Below are positions 8,818 to 16,533 of a stretch of DNA of 64,000 nt, one piece after another (position 1 is the first letter of the stretch; the number at the start of each line of letters is the position of its first letter). Location of the stretch: NCBI RefSeq assembly GCF_020564935.1, contig NZ_JAJCXB010000010.1, positions 1-64,000 on the forward strand, written 5' to 3'. The stretch comes from Streptomyces pinistramenti. GTDB taxonomy: Bacteria > Actinomycetota > Actinomycetes > Streptomycetales > Streptomycetaceae. Under the pieces are notes generated by a model. It was not told the DNA's origin. It saw only the letters and a program-made list of their open reading frames with translations, and searched no databases. Both the position numbers and the translations under genes were made by a program.

Positions 8818-9156
8818 GTGACCAGGCGCTGTATCGACTGCACCGAGCCCGCGACCCATCGGGGCCGCTGCACGACGCACCACGGGGCGTACGAGGGGCG
8901 GGCCAGTGTCCGCACCCGGCGTGCACGGGGCCGGCGACGGGCGGACCGGCGCGCTGCTGCTGCTCGGCTTCGGCGTCGCGTGGATGAGCGGGGGCACGGG
9001 TGGTGTGGCTGGTGCTTGGCCACGTTCGCCGCGTGGGCTGTGGACATAGACCACGTGCGGCCGTTGTCGCTCGGTGGTGAGGACGTGGACGGGAATGTTC
9101 AGGTGCTGTGCCGCGGGTGCCACGCGCTGAAGACGGCGACGGAGTTCACGAGTTGA
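8818..9156 (+). CDS. Small HNH endonuclease, phage type
   Basis: 112 residues from GTG 8818. An N-terminal zinc-ribbon-like CIDCTEPATHRGRC is followed by an Arg-rich segment and the HNH core CGWCLATF, then DIDHVRPLSLGGEDVDGN and VLCRGCHALKT (His, Asn and zinc cysteines all present). Genes of this size and type are common beside phage terminases and in mobile introns. The upstream frame is open across the tRNA, so the start is a judgement. A partial second copy occurs at 9984-10106. Confidence 0.75.
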   Translation: MTRRCIDCTEPATHRGRCTTHHGAYEGRASVRTRRARGRRRADRRAAAARLRRRVDERGHGWCGWCLATFAAWAVDIDHVRPLSLGGEDVDGNVQVLCRGCHALKTATEFTS

Positions 9157-9178
9157 AGCAGACCTATTTCGACCGCCT

Positions 9179-9535
9179 CTAATGCTGCTCAAGCTGGGCA
9201 GCTTGATTATAATTTCCGTTCTGATTGCTTTGGTTAGCCTGGTTAATCAAACCGAACTGGTAGGTAGTATTAGATTGCGTCGGCAGATCTGCTCCGCCAC
9301 AGTGGTTGAGAGGGCTGCTGAGAGGGATTTGCCCGACCAGTCCGCTGATTCCTCCGGAACCGTGTGTGGTGGGTCCGGATGCGCCGCTGCTGTGCCCGTT
9401 GGCGCAGGTGTTGTCGTGCGACGGACTAGCGACAACGATGATTCCGCCTGCTGCTGCCGGTGCGGCGGTTGCGAGTCCGGTTGCAAGTACCGCAGCCGTG
9501 ATCCCGAGAGTGGCGAGTGCCCTGTGTGTGGCCAT
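9179..9535 (-). CDS. Secreted chaplin-like protein with Asn/Gln-rich curlin-like tail
   Basis: 118 residues. Signal peptide (MATHRALATLGITAAVLATG, cleavage near APAAAGG), then GGIIVVASPSHDNTCANGH and a chaplin-like stretch GLVGQIPLSSPLNHCGGADL. The two cysteines and the NTCAN motif recall chaplins, the amyloid surfactants of aerial hyphae, though the match is distant. The C-terminus has two 12-residue units, QFGLINQANQSN and QNGNYNQAAQLE, resembling curlin repeats (QxGxxNxA). Base composition is less GC-rich than neighbours. A diverged paralogue follows on the same strand. Confidence 0.65.
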   Translation of the reverse strand: MATHRALATLGITAAVLATGLATAAPAAAGGIIVVASPSHDNTCANGHSSGASGPTTHGSGGISGLVGQIPLSSPLNHCGGADLPTQSNTTYQFGLINQANQSNQNGNYNQAAQLEQH

Positions 9536-9591
9536 GCTCAGATAACGACCGGCGGGCCACTGCGGTAACGATGTGTGCGAAGTAGGGGAAG

Positions 9592-9933
9592 TTAGACCCT
9601 CCCTGGGCCTACGGCCAGCCTTTCGCCCTCTTGGGGACTTTCTTTAGGGGTATCGGGGATTTCGAGCCCTTTTTGCAATGGGAGATCCGCGCCCCAGTTG
9701 TTCAGCGCAGTTGCTACAGGAACTGCTGCCAAGAGTCCGCCGGCGGTTCCTGTGCCGTACCTTGTTCCACCCGCGCTTTGCGCTGCGGTGCCAAGGTTGG
9801 CACAGGTGTTGTCGTGCGACGGGGATGCGATGACGATGATTCCGCCTGCTTGAGCGGGTGCTGCTGTTGCGAGTCCGCTTCCGATGGCTGCTGCGGCAAC
9901 GGCTAGCGCTGTGACTGTCCTGCGAGCGGTCAT
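9592..9933 (-). CDS. Secreted protein, paralogue of the chaplin-like neighbour
   Basis: 113 residues with a signal peptide (ALAVAAAAIGSGLATAAPAQ) and the same mature start as its neighbour, GGIIVIASPSHDNTCAN, followed by a Gly/Ala-rich segment and ALNNWGADLPLQKG. It lacks the second cysteine and the Asn/Gln repeats, so the two genes share only the signal region and the first 20 mature residues. The pair arose by duplication and then diverged. Function unknown; a cell-surface role is inferred only from the chaplin-like motif. Confidence 0.6.
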   Translation of the reverse strand: MTARRTVTALAVAAAAIGSGLATAAPAQAGGIIVIASPSHDNTCANLGTAAQSAGGTRYGTGTAGGLLAAVPVATALNNWGADLPLQKGLEIPDTPKESPQEGERLAVGPGRV

Positions 9934-9983
9934 GTCCTGCGAACGACAATCAGCGTGCTAGGTCACCCTGTTCCCCCTTGGGT

Positions 9984-10106
9984 ATGGACCACGTGCGGCC
10001 GTTGTCCCGCGGCGGTGAGGACGTGGACGGGAACGTTCAGGTGTTGTGCCGGGAGTGCCACGGGCGGAAGACTGCAACGGAGTTCGGGGCTTCTGCCTCT
10101 CGCTGA
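9984..10106 (+). pseudogene. Fragment of an HNH endonuclease (second copy)
   Basis: Forty codons reading MDHVRPLSRGGEDVDGN and VLCRECHGRKTATEF, nearly identical to the end of the HNH gene at 8818-9156 at both DNA and protein level. The first zinc cysteines are missing, so it is non-functional. The two copies flank the chaplin-like pair, suggesting a duplication or that the secreted-protein genes entered a duplicated HNH region. Confidence 0.75.
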
Positions 10107-10342
10107 CACCGCCTCGCACGGACGCTGACCCGGTCCGTACGGCGCGGAAGGCGTGCGGTGTAGGTGCGCACGTTGCCGTAGTAGGCCCTGCGTTGTTCTG
10201 GGGCTGAACACGGCGGTAGAGACGGTTCGTTTCCGTCCGCCCCGCTATCGGTGTTGCCGGCCCGTACTGGCACCTCACCTGAACAACTAGGAGTGTTCCG
10301 CATTCAGGCGAGCTATCCCAGCAGGTTATCGAGTAGGCCGTT

Positions 10343-10474
10343 CTACCCAAGAAGTGCAAGGGACTTCAGAAGCACCCCCACTGTACCGCCGATGTACGCA
10401 AGCGCGCTCGCGACAGGAGTAACGGTTCCTTCGATTGCGTTCGATCCCAAAAGGATGTTCAGCACTAAATCCAT
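10343..10474 (-). CDS. 43-residue hydrophobic peptide
   Basis: ATG 10474 is preceded by GAAGGGCGAG at good spacing. The peptide begins MDLVLNILLGSNAIEG and continues TVTPVASALAYIGGTVGVLL, ending KSLALLG. It is one long hydrophobic segment, amphipathic or membrane-inserted, with a single Lys near the C-terminus. It includes TTA (codon 3), rare in Streptomyces. Too short for a family call; could be a holin-like or toxic membrane peptide, a quorum-type peptide, or chance. The upstream ribosome site and clean stop favour a real gene. Confidence 0.45.
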   Translation of the reverse strand: MDLVLNILLGSNAIEGTVTPVASALAYIGGTVGVLLKSLALLG

Positions 10475-10638
10475 TTCTCGCCCTTCGGGTGATTTCGCCA
10501 CTGGTGATGCAGCGATTTATAGATGTCCACTTCTTAGGTCATTACGCACCCATCACTCGAAAGAGGGAACTGTCAGGGCTCACTCAGACCTGAAGATCAC
10601 GAGGGGGATTACGCCCCGTCTCCGTCAGGAGGTGCCCC

Positions 10639-11033
10639 ATGCCGCGTAAGCCCCGCCCCCGTGCTCGATCCCCGGGTGCCCCGAGTTGACCCGGGCCGGC
10701 GGTCACTGCCCCCAGCACGAGCGTGAGGCGAACCAAGACCGTGCATCACGTGGTGGCGCCGTCTACTCGACTCGGTGGCAGCGCATCCGGCGTGCGTACC
10801 TGTACGCGAACCCGTGGTGCGTGCTGTGCGGCGCCGGGGCGAACGTCGCCGACCATTTCCCTTTGAGCCGGCGTGAGTTGATCGCAAAGGGTGATCCGAA
10901 CCCTGACGCTGCTGAGCAGCTTCGGCATTTGTGTGTCGCTTGCCATAACAAGGAAACGGCGAGGAATCAGCCCGGTGGCTTTGCTGCTGAAGCTGTTTCG
11001 CGTCGTGAATCGGGTGAGCGTCCGCCTTTTTGA
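10639..11033 (+). pseudogene. Phage-type HNH endonuclease with a frameshift
   Basis: A strong ribosome site (CAGGAGG) precedes ATG 10639, which reads MPRKPRPR and then runs into a stop. Losing one base at about 10664 explains this: in the next frame the protein continues CSIPGCPELTRAGGHCPQHE, then RRAYLYANPWCVLCGAG, VADHFPLSRRELIAKG and LRHLCVACHNKETARNQPGG. That is the usual phage HNH nuclease found next to terminase genes. Only the start is broken; a TTG at 10686 could still initiate the downstream part, so residual expression is possible. Confidence 0.75.
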
Positions 11034-11279
11034 CCAGGGGGTAGCCCCCTCCCCTCCTCGCCGTTGAGCGGCAGGGAGGCAAAAGACTCGCATGGCTCAT
11101 TAGGGCAATCCTGCGGCCCGCAATTCCTTACCAGAGCCGCCCCGAATACTTGACTGGCATTCCCTCAACATCAATTTCGGATAGCGTTTCCGAAATGACA
11201 GCGATAGAAATTCTTTCCGGTCCGGAGTTCGATTCTCCGCGCAGGACTACGGGCAGTCGAACCATACCCACATTAAAGA

Positions 11280-11475
11280 TGTGTGCTATCGAGTATTGCG
11301 TGACGGTCGCCCGACTGTGGCAGGCCGAGCGCGAGTTGAGTCGTACCGGCCTGGTGGTCGAGACGGAGCGCGGGAACGTCAAGCCTCGCCCGAGAAGGCG
11401 CCGAGCGCGACATCGACGGCGGCGTGCAGGGCCAAAAGGCGTCACAACTGGTGTTACTGAGCGCCCAGTTGGCCA
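11280..11475 (+). pseudogene. Possible phage terminase small-subunit scrap
   Basis: The plus strand reads YCVTVARLWQAERELSRTG then LVVETERGNVKPRP, which resembles the middle of P27-type terminase small subunits. Its place just after a phage HNH gene fits the common order HNH - small terminase - large terminase. No start, and the frame breaks after a few dozen codons. Low confidence. Confidence 0.35.
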
Positions 11476-11499
11476 ATTGAACGGGAAGGCGGCGCCCAG

Positions 11500-11705
11500 G
11501 ATCAAGGGATCAACAAGATGAAGCTGTACCGGCCGGTGGCCGGCCAACCGGACGCCTGCCCGCAGCTGATTCCGGCGCTGCCCCGCCCGATCCGCTGGGA
11601 GCTCATCGCTCAGCAGTACCACCAGATGATCAAGTATGCGACCGCGATCGTCGCCCGGCGCGGCCTGCCCCCGCCGTTCCGGTCCTGTGTACGTCCGTAC
11701 GGCTA
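11500..11705 (+). mobile_element. Tn3-family transposase remnant
   Basis: The plus-strand frame reads KLYRPVAGQPDACPQL then RPIRWELIAQQYHQMIKYAT, the recognisable C-terminal block of Tn3-family DDE transposases (RPIRWELIxQQYDQMxKYATA). The frame stops soon after at 11704. No inverted repeats were identified. It marks the right end of the mobile patch. Confidence 0.65.
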
Positions 11706-11989
11706 GGTGGACCTCGGTATGGCGGCCCGCCTCGATCTCGCAGCGGCAACGGCGCCCGGCCCCCGCACCGCAGGCAGTCGGGCACCGGCTGAGGGCGTGT
11801 GGACCGTCAGCCCATCCGAGCGGTGAGCACCGGCCCAACCCCCGGCCCGCACCGGGCAATTGCGAGGCGACCGGCCGGTGACATCGGACGCTTTCCGCAG
11901 CACGCGCCGCAACCCTTCGCGCCGTTCATCCCACCCGGCCTCGGAATCACCGGCAGAGCAGCACTTCGGCACCGGGAGTCCGGCTCAGA
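11706..11989. other. Intergenic, no gene seen
   Basis: About 280 bases between the transposase scrap and the HxlR gene stop. Open frames cross it but none resembles a known protein. Confidence 0.4.
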
Positions 11990-12442
11990 TCACGAGGTGG
12001 AGATCTTGTGGACGGTGGTGTCGTCGGGGTTCAGCTGTCGCCCATCCGCGGACAGCACTTCCAATGCGCGGAGGCGATGTCCCTGTCGGCGGTCGACCAG
12101 CTGTGAGTGTGGTTCGCCGGGGGCGAAGAAGTTCTGTTCGCCCCACTGCCGCAGCGCCACGATGACGGGGAAGAGCGCCTTGCCCTTCGGAGTCAGTACG
12201 TACTCGCGGTAGGCGCTGCCGTCCGAGGCGGGGACGGATTCGAGGACGCCGCCGGCGACGAGGGTGCGCAGGCGCGCGGTGAGGATGTTCTTCGCCACGC
12301 CGAGGCTTCGCTGGAACTCCCCGAAGCGCCGGCTTCCGTCGAAGGCGTCCCGCACGATCAGCAGGGACCACCAGTCGCCGATCGCGTCCACCGACCGGGC
12401 GACGGGACATTCACTGTCGTCGAAGCGCGTTCTGGTCACCAT
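11990..12442 (-). CDS. HxlR-family transcriptional regulator
   Basis: 150 residues. Typical HxlR winged helix: CPVARSVDAIGDWWSLLIVR, GSRRFGEFQRSLGVAKNILT, RLRTLVAGGVLE and the wing YREYVLTPKGKALFPV; a conserved Cys near the N-terminus (DSECPV) may be redox-sensitive. ATG 12442 has GGGAGG upstream. It is divergent from an MFS exporter gene and probably represses it and itself through the inverted repeat between them. Confidence 0.88.
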   Translation of the reverse strand: MVTRTRFDDSECPVARSVDAIGDWWSLLIVRDAFDGSRRFGEFQRSLGVAKNILTARLRTLVAGGVLESVPASDGSAYREYVLTPKGKALFPVIVALRQWGEQNFFAPGEPHSQLVDRRQGHRLRALEVLSADGRQLNPDDTTVHKISTS

Positions 12443-12475
12443 GACGCCTCCCTCACTTTCACATCGGTTGCAACA

Positions 12476-12516
12476 TGCTACCAAAAAGGTTACCGTCACC
12501 GTCATTATTGGTAGCA
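12476..12516. promoter_or_regulatory. Inverted repeat in the HxlR/MFS divergent promoter
   Basis: A perfect 9-bp inverted repeat, TGCTACCAA (12476-12484) and TTGGTAGCA (12508-12516), with a centre-to-centre distance of about 32 bases (three helical turns). It lies between the two starts and is the natural operator for the HxlR regulator. Confidence 0.55.
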
Positions 12517-12546
12517 AGATGAAACCAGATATGTGGAGGTGTGCTG

Positions 12547-13812
12547 ATGCCCGGCAACCGTGAGGCTGTGACACGACGGACCGAGGCCCGAAGCGAGGAA
12601 GGTTCCGCGTTCGTCCTGTCCCGTGGCGTCGTCATACTGTTCGCCGTCGCCTGCGGGGCCGCGGTGGCCAACGTCTACTTCTCCCAGCCGCTCCTGGTGA
12701 CCATGGGCCACGACCTCGCCATGAGCCCGGCACTTGTCGGCAGCGTGGTCACCCTCACGCAGGTCGGATACGGGCTTGGGCTCTTCTTCCTCGTGCCGCT
12801 GGGCGATGTGACCGACCGCAGGCGGCTCATCGTGGCCCAGTTGCTGCTCCTGGTGGTGGCGCTGGCCGTGGTGGCCGTCGCCCACACCGCAGCGATCCTG
12901 CTCGCGGGCATGGCCGCGACGGGGCTTCTCGCGGTCGTCACGCAGACGCTGGTGGCCTTCGCGGCATCTCTGGCCCCTCCCGCCGGGCGCGGACGGGTCG
13001 TCGGTCTGGTCACCAGCGGCGTGGTCATCGGAATCCTGCTCGCCCGCACCGCATCCGGCCTCATCGCCGATCTTGCGGGCTGGCGCGCCGTCTACCTCGC
13101 CTCGGCATCGCTCACCGCTCTGCTCGCCCTGGTCCTGTACCGCGTGCTGCCCCGCCACAGTGCCGCTCCGCCGACGGCCCTGCGCTACGGACAGCTCCTG
13201 CGCTCCACGATCACCCTGTTCGCACGGGAACCACTGCTGCGGCTCCGTGCCCTGTTCGGACTGCTGATCTTCGCCGCCTTCAGCACCCTGTGGAGCAGCA
13301 TCGCGCTGCCGCTCAGCGACGCCCCGTACTTCATGTCCCACAGCGCGATCGGGGCGCTGGGGCTGATCGGTGTCGCCGGCGCCCTGGCCGCGACCATGGC
13401 GGGCCGCCTCAACGACCGTGGACTCTCCCGGCGGACCACCGGCATCGCCCTGGCACTGCTCGCCGCCTCGTGGCTGCCCTTGGCCTTCACTCGCAGCTCG
13501 CTCTGGGCCCTGGTCGTCGGGGTGATCCTTCTCGACCTCGCCGTGCAGGCGGTCCACGTCACCAACCAGACCCTGATCTACGCGCTGCACCCGGACGCGG
13601 GCAGCCGGCTGATCGGCGGATACATGATCTTCTACTCGATCGGCAGCGCCACCGGCGCCATCGCCGCGACCACCCTCTACACGGTGGCCGGCTGGGGCGC
13701 CGTATGCGCACTGGGTGCCGCGTTCAGCTGCCTCGGACTCGTGCTGTGGGCGTTCACTCGACACAGCACCCCGGCCCCCGCCGCCAAGGTGACCTCGCGC
13801 AGCGAAGCCTGA
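12547..13812 (+). CDS. MFS transporter, probable drug exporter
   Basis: 421 residues with twelve predicted helices. N-terminal helix 1 reads FAVACGAAVANVYFSQPLLV (the NxYxxQPL pattern of the YgaY/NepI-like MFS group); loop 2-3 has PLGDVTDRRRL. GGAGG lies 7 bases before ATG 12547. Divergent from the HxlR regulator, so probably an inducible efflux pump; substrate not predictable. Confidence 0.85.
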   Translation: MPGNREAVTRRTEARSEEGSAFVLSRGVVILFAVACGAAVANVYFSQPLLVTMGHDLAMSPALVGSVVTLTQVGYGLGLFFLVPLGDVTDRRRLIVAQLLLLVVALAVVAVAHTAAILLAGMAATGLLAVVTQTLVAFAASLAPPAGRGRVVGLVTSGVVIGILLARTASGLIADLAGWRAVYLASASLTALLALVLYRVLPRHSAAPPTALRYGQLLRSTITLFAREPLLRLRALFGLLIFAAFSTLWSSIALPLSDAPYFMSHSAIGALGLIGVAGALAATMAGRLNDRGLSRRTTGIALALLAASWLPLAFTRSSLWALVVGVILLDLAVQAVHVTNQTLIYALHPDAGSRLIGGYMIFYSIGSATGAIAATTLYTVAGWGAVCALGAAFSCLGLVLWAFTRHSTPAPAAKVTSRSEA

Positions 13813-14059
13813 GCGTTCCCGCCGGACGTCGACTGACGGGCGCGCCGTGGGCGTCGTCCTCCGGCTCGGTCCGACCTCGGCTCGGGACTCGGATGTCTGT
13901 GTCCTCGGGGGACCGGGCTGTCGGCACACAATCCGCCGGCCCGGCTTCCTGGGTGGTGAAGTCGTACGCATCCCCCTCCCCCGGCACCCTGCGGGCCTCT
14001 CCAGGCGAGCCGTGCCGACGTGTCCGCTCATGCCGTGAAGGCAGCCGTTGTTGACGGTC

Positions 14060-14159
14060 CTGTCCGAACTCGGGGGCCTCCTGCCGAGTGCCGGCCTTCG
14101 TCGTTGTCAGCACCAGGTAGGTCGCCTCGGGGTCCTCGAAAGGGTTGGTCAGCCGTCAT
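14060..14159 (-). pseudogene. MbtH-like protein remnant
   Basis: On the minus strand the sequence reads LTNPFEDPEATYLVL, the hallmark N-terminus of MbtH proteins (partners of NRPS adenylation domains), then a two-base insertion shifts the frame; past it, NDEGRHS can be read as expected. The central Trp-containing block is gone. It is broken, but identifies the neighbouring genes as an NRPS locus. Confidence 0.7.
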
Positions 14160-15230
14160 CGGCGCCCGGCCAGGTGGCCGGGGCCCGGCGGCCGGCGCCG
14201 CCCGCCGGAGCCCGTCGAAGAAATCGGGGCGACCAGCAGTTCCCTCTCCAAGTACAGCGCCCTCTCGACCGAGCGGCGCAGCGGCTGCGGGTCCGCGGTG
14301 CCGTCGTCCGGTGCGCGCCACGCATGGACCGCCGTGGGGAAGCAGCACATCAGCGCATGCCGACGCGCATCGCTCACGAACACGCGGCCGCCTGGGGCCA
14401 GCAGGTCCACCGCCGTCCGCAGCACCTCCGTCAGATACGGCGCGCGCGGGAACTACTGCACGACCGGGTTGAGGACCACCGTGTCGAAGTGGCCGACGGG
14501 CGGCCCGGCGAAGTCATCTGCCGTGCGGCAGTGCAGCTCGACCCGGCCGGCGAGCGCGGCGTCGGCGGCCATCTGCCCCCGCAGCAGGTCAATGGCCTGT
14601 GAGGAGAAGTCCGTCGCACAGTACGTCTCGCAGTGCGGCACGATCCGGGACAGCAGCAGCCCCGTGCCTACGTCGCGGGCGCAGCGTGGGGGTCCGGTCC
14701 ACCGTGGCGTCCCTCCGTTCGTGCATCTGGTCCTCGGGGATCGCCTGCCCGTCGTCACTGCTGTTCCAGCCGCCCAAGTCGGCGGCCGGCTCCCGCCGGT
14801 CCTGCGCCGCGTACAGCGGCTCGTAGGTCTGCCGCCACTCCCCCACCTGCTCGTCGACGGCCGACTCCGGCACGGGGGTGCTGCTGTTGGCGGTGTCCGC
14901 GACAGGGACGACATAGCCGACGAGGCGCCGGTCGCCGGGACGGTCCTCGCGGGCGACAGCGACGGCCTGTGCCACGGCCGGGTGCGCGGCCGGCGCGGCC
15001 TGCACCTCGCCCAGTTCGATACGGAATCCGCCCACCTTGACCTGATCGTCGGCCCGGCCCACGAAGTCCAGGATGCCGTCGGCCCGCCGGCGCGCCAGGT
15101 CCCCGGTGCGGTACATCCGTTCGCCGGGCCCGCCTAACGGGCGGGCCACGAAGCATTCGGCGGTCAGCGCGGTTGGCCTCCGTGGCAGCGGGCCAGCCCG
15201 TCACCTGTGACGTAGAGCTCGCGGTGAAGG
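14160..15230 (-). pseudogene. NRPS adenylation-methyltransferase module, collapsed
   Basis: Reading on the minus strand from 15230: A7/A8 cores ([30 protein letters not shown], then [12 protein letters not shown]), followed by an inserted N-methyltransferase domain in several frames ([64 protein letters not shown]). Everything before core A7 and after the methyltransferase is lost, and multiple frameshifts are present. The insertion position between A8 and A9 is typical of N-methylating modules. Not functional. Confidence 0.75.
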
Positions 15231-15985
15231 CGGCCATGGCGAAGCGGTTGCCGTCCTGAGCGGGGGTCACCGCGTGCAGCATGCTGAAGATGATCATGTC
15301 TCCGACCGCTGGCCTCCGGGTGGCGGACGTGGACCGGGGGCCCGATGCTGGACGGCTCCAGGCCCGCCACCTCCAGGATCGTCCGGGTCTCGGCCGCCGT
15401 GGGGTCGCGCCGCCACAACTGCAGGTCACCGCCCGTCTCGGCTGTCTGGAGGTAGACGTTGGCGACCAACTGCTCGACCAACCCGGCGATTTCGGGCGCG
15501 TCGTCTCCTGCTCGATTCGGTCGTCGTGCGGATAGAACTCCGAGGTCGTCGGCTGGAAGACCCGCAGCGCCCCCACGAAGCAGGCCCGGCCGCGCAGCCG
15601 CAGCGGATTGGCACCCGCGGGCCAGAACTCCGGTAACAGCAGCCGCACTTGGTCGATGGGCGAGGAATGAGGCGCGAACGGGGATCGGACACCCTGGATG
15701 GAGGGAAGAGCGGCACGGGACAGCGCTCGATCCCCAGGCAGTGTCGATATGCGGCACATATGCGCGCCCGACCGTGCTCGTGCACTTCTTGTGATGGTTC
15801 CCGAGCGCCCCGTGCTCTACGGCCTTGCGAGCCGCCTGGCGGGCGAGGTCCGATGGTCAGAACTCGCGGACGTGGATCGCGGCGATCTCCCTCTGGGCCA
15901 GGCTCACAAGGGTCTCGGGGGTCAGTTCGTCGGCCAAGTCTGCGCTTCGTCGGGCGATGGATTCGCGAGGGGGAAGTGCAGACAT
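15230..15985 (-). pseudogene. 2-oxoglutarate/Fe(II) oxygenase, frameshifted and fused to NRPS remnant
   Basis: ATG 15985 (GGAGGG upstream) opens MSALPPRESIARRSADLADE and stops after 42 codons. Further along, in changing frames: VRLLLPEFWPAGANPLRLRG, FVGALRVFQPTTSEFYPHDD, LVANVYLQTAETGGDLQLW and VGDMIIFSMLHAVTPAQDGN. These carry the H-x-D and distal His of a 2OG oxygenase that hydroxylates or halogenates a tethered amino acid. The last frame runs directly into the adenylation-domain A7 region, so a deletion joined the two genes. Confidence 0.65.
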
Positions 15986-16533
15986 AAAGTGCTGCCCTCC
16001 ACATGAGTTCGATCAACGCTCGGCGACAGCAGACGCTTGTTCAGCTCAGCCGCGGGAGAGGAAGAAGCGCACGCACCCGAGAGTCCTCGGGCACACTCGC
16101 ACGTCGTCCCCTTATTGCTCGCCGGGCCCGGTGCGCACCGTACGCGAATTTCCGAAGTTAACCCATTCGGGCGAACGCAGCTCTTTTGAAACGCCCATGC
16201 ACATACCGCAGCCCGACAGAAATGCCACTCGGGAAGCAATCAATAAACACTTCCCCAGACTGCACACCAGTCACATGAATTTTTCACATAATCCTTCTTG
16301 ATTGAGCAAAGAAAAACCATTGCCAATCTGCCTGAATTCCACCTATGATGAGCCGCGGCCTTCATCTGCCGAAAGATCAAGAATTCACCCTCGGTGACGG
16401 CACGACGGTATCACGTGTCAGCGCATGGCCGAATTCTTGACACACACCCTCCATTTTCGTTCGGCATGACATTTGCGCCTCCATGTGAGTCTGCCATCTT
16501 GTTGCCGAAAAAATCCCCGAAAGGAACCGGAAA
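15986..16533. other. Intergenic, AT-richer, no gene seen
   Basis: About 550 bases, richer in A and T than the average of the window, between the NRPS ruin (minus) and the HMA-ABC gene (plus). Probably holds the promoters of both. No RNA or repeat recognised. Confidence 0.4.

Noticed and set aside
8703..11705. Attachment-site duplication of the tRNA 3' end
   Set aside because: I looked for a repeat of the T-arm/acceptor segment to the right but found none by eye, so integration at the tRNA is not claimed.
14160..15985. Functional NRPS module
   Set aside because: Multiple frameshifts and missing cores; only fragments remain.
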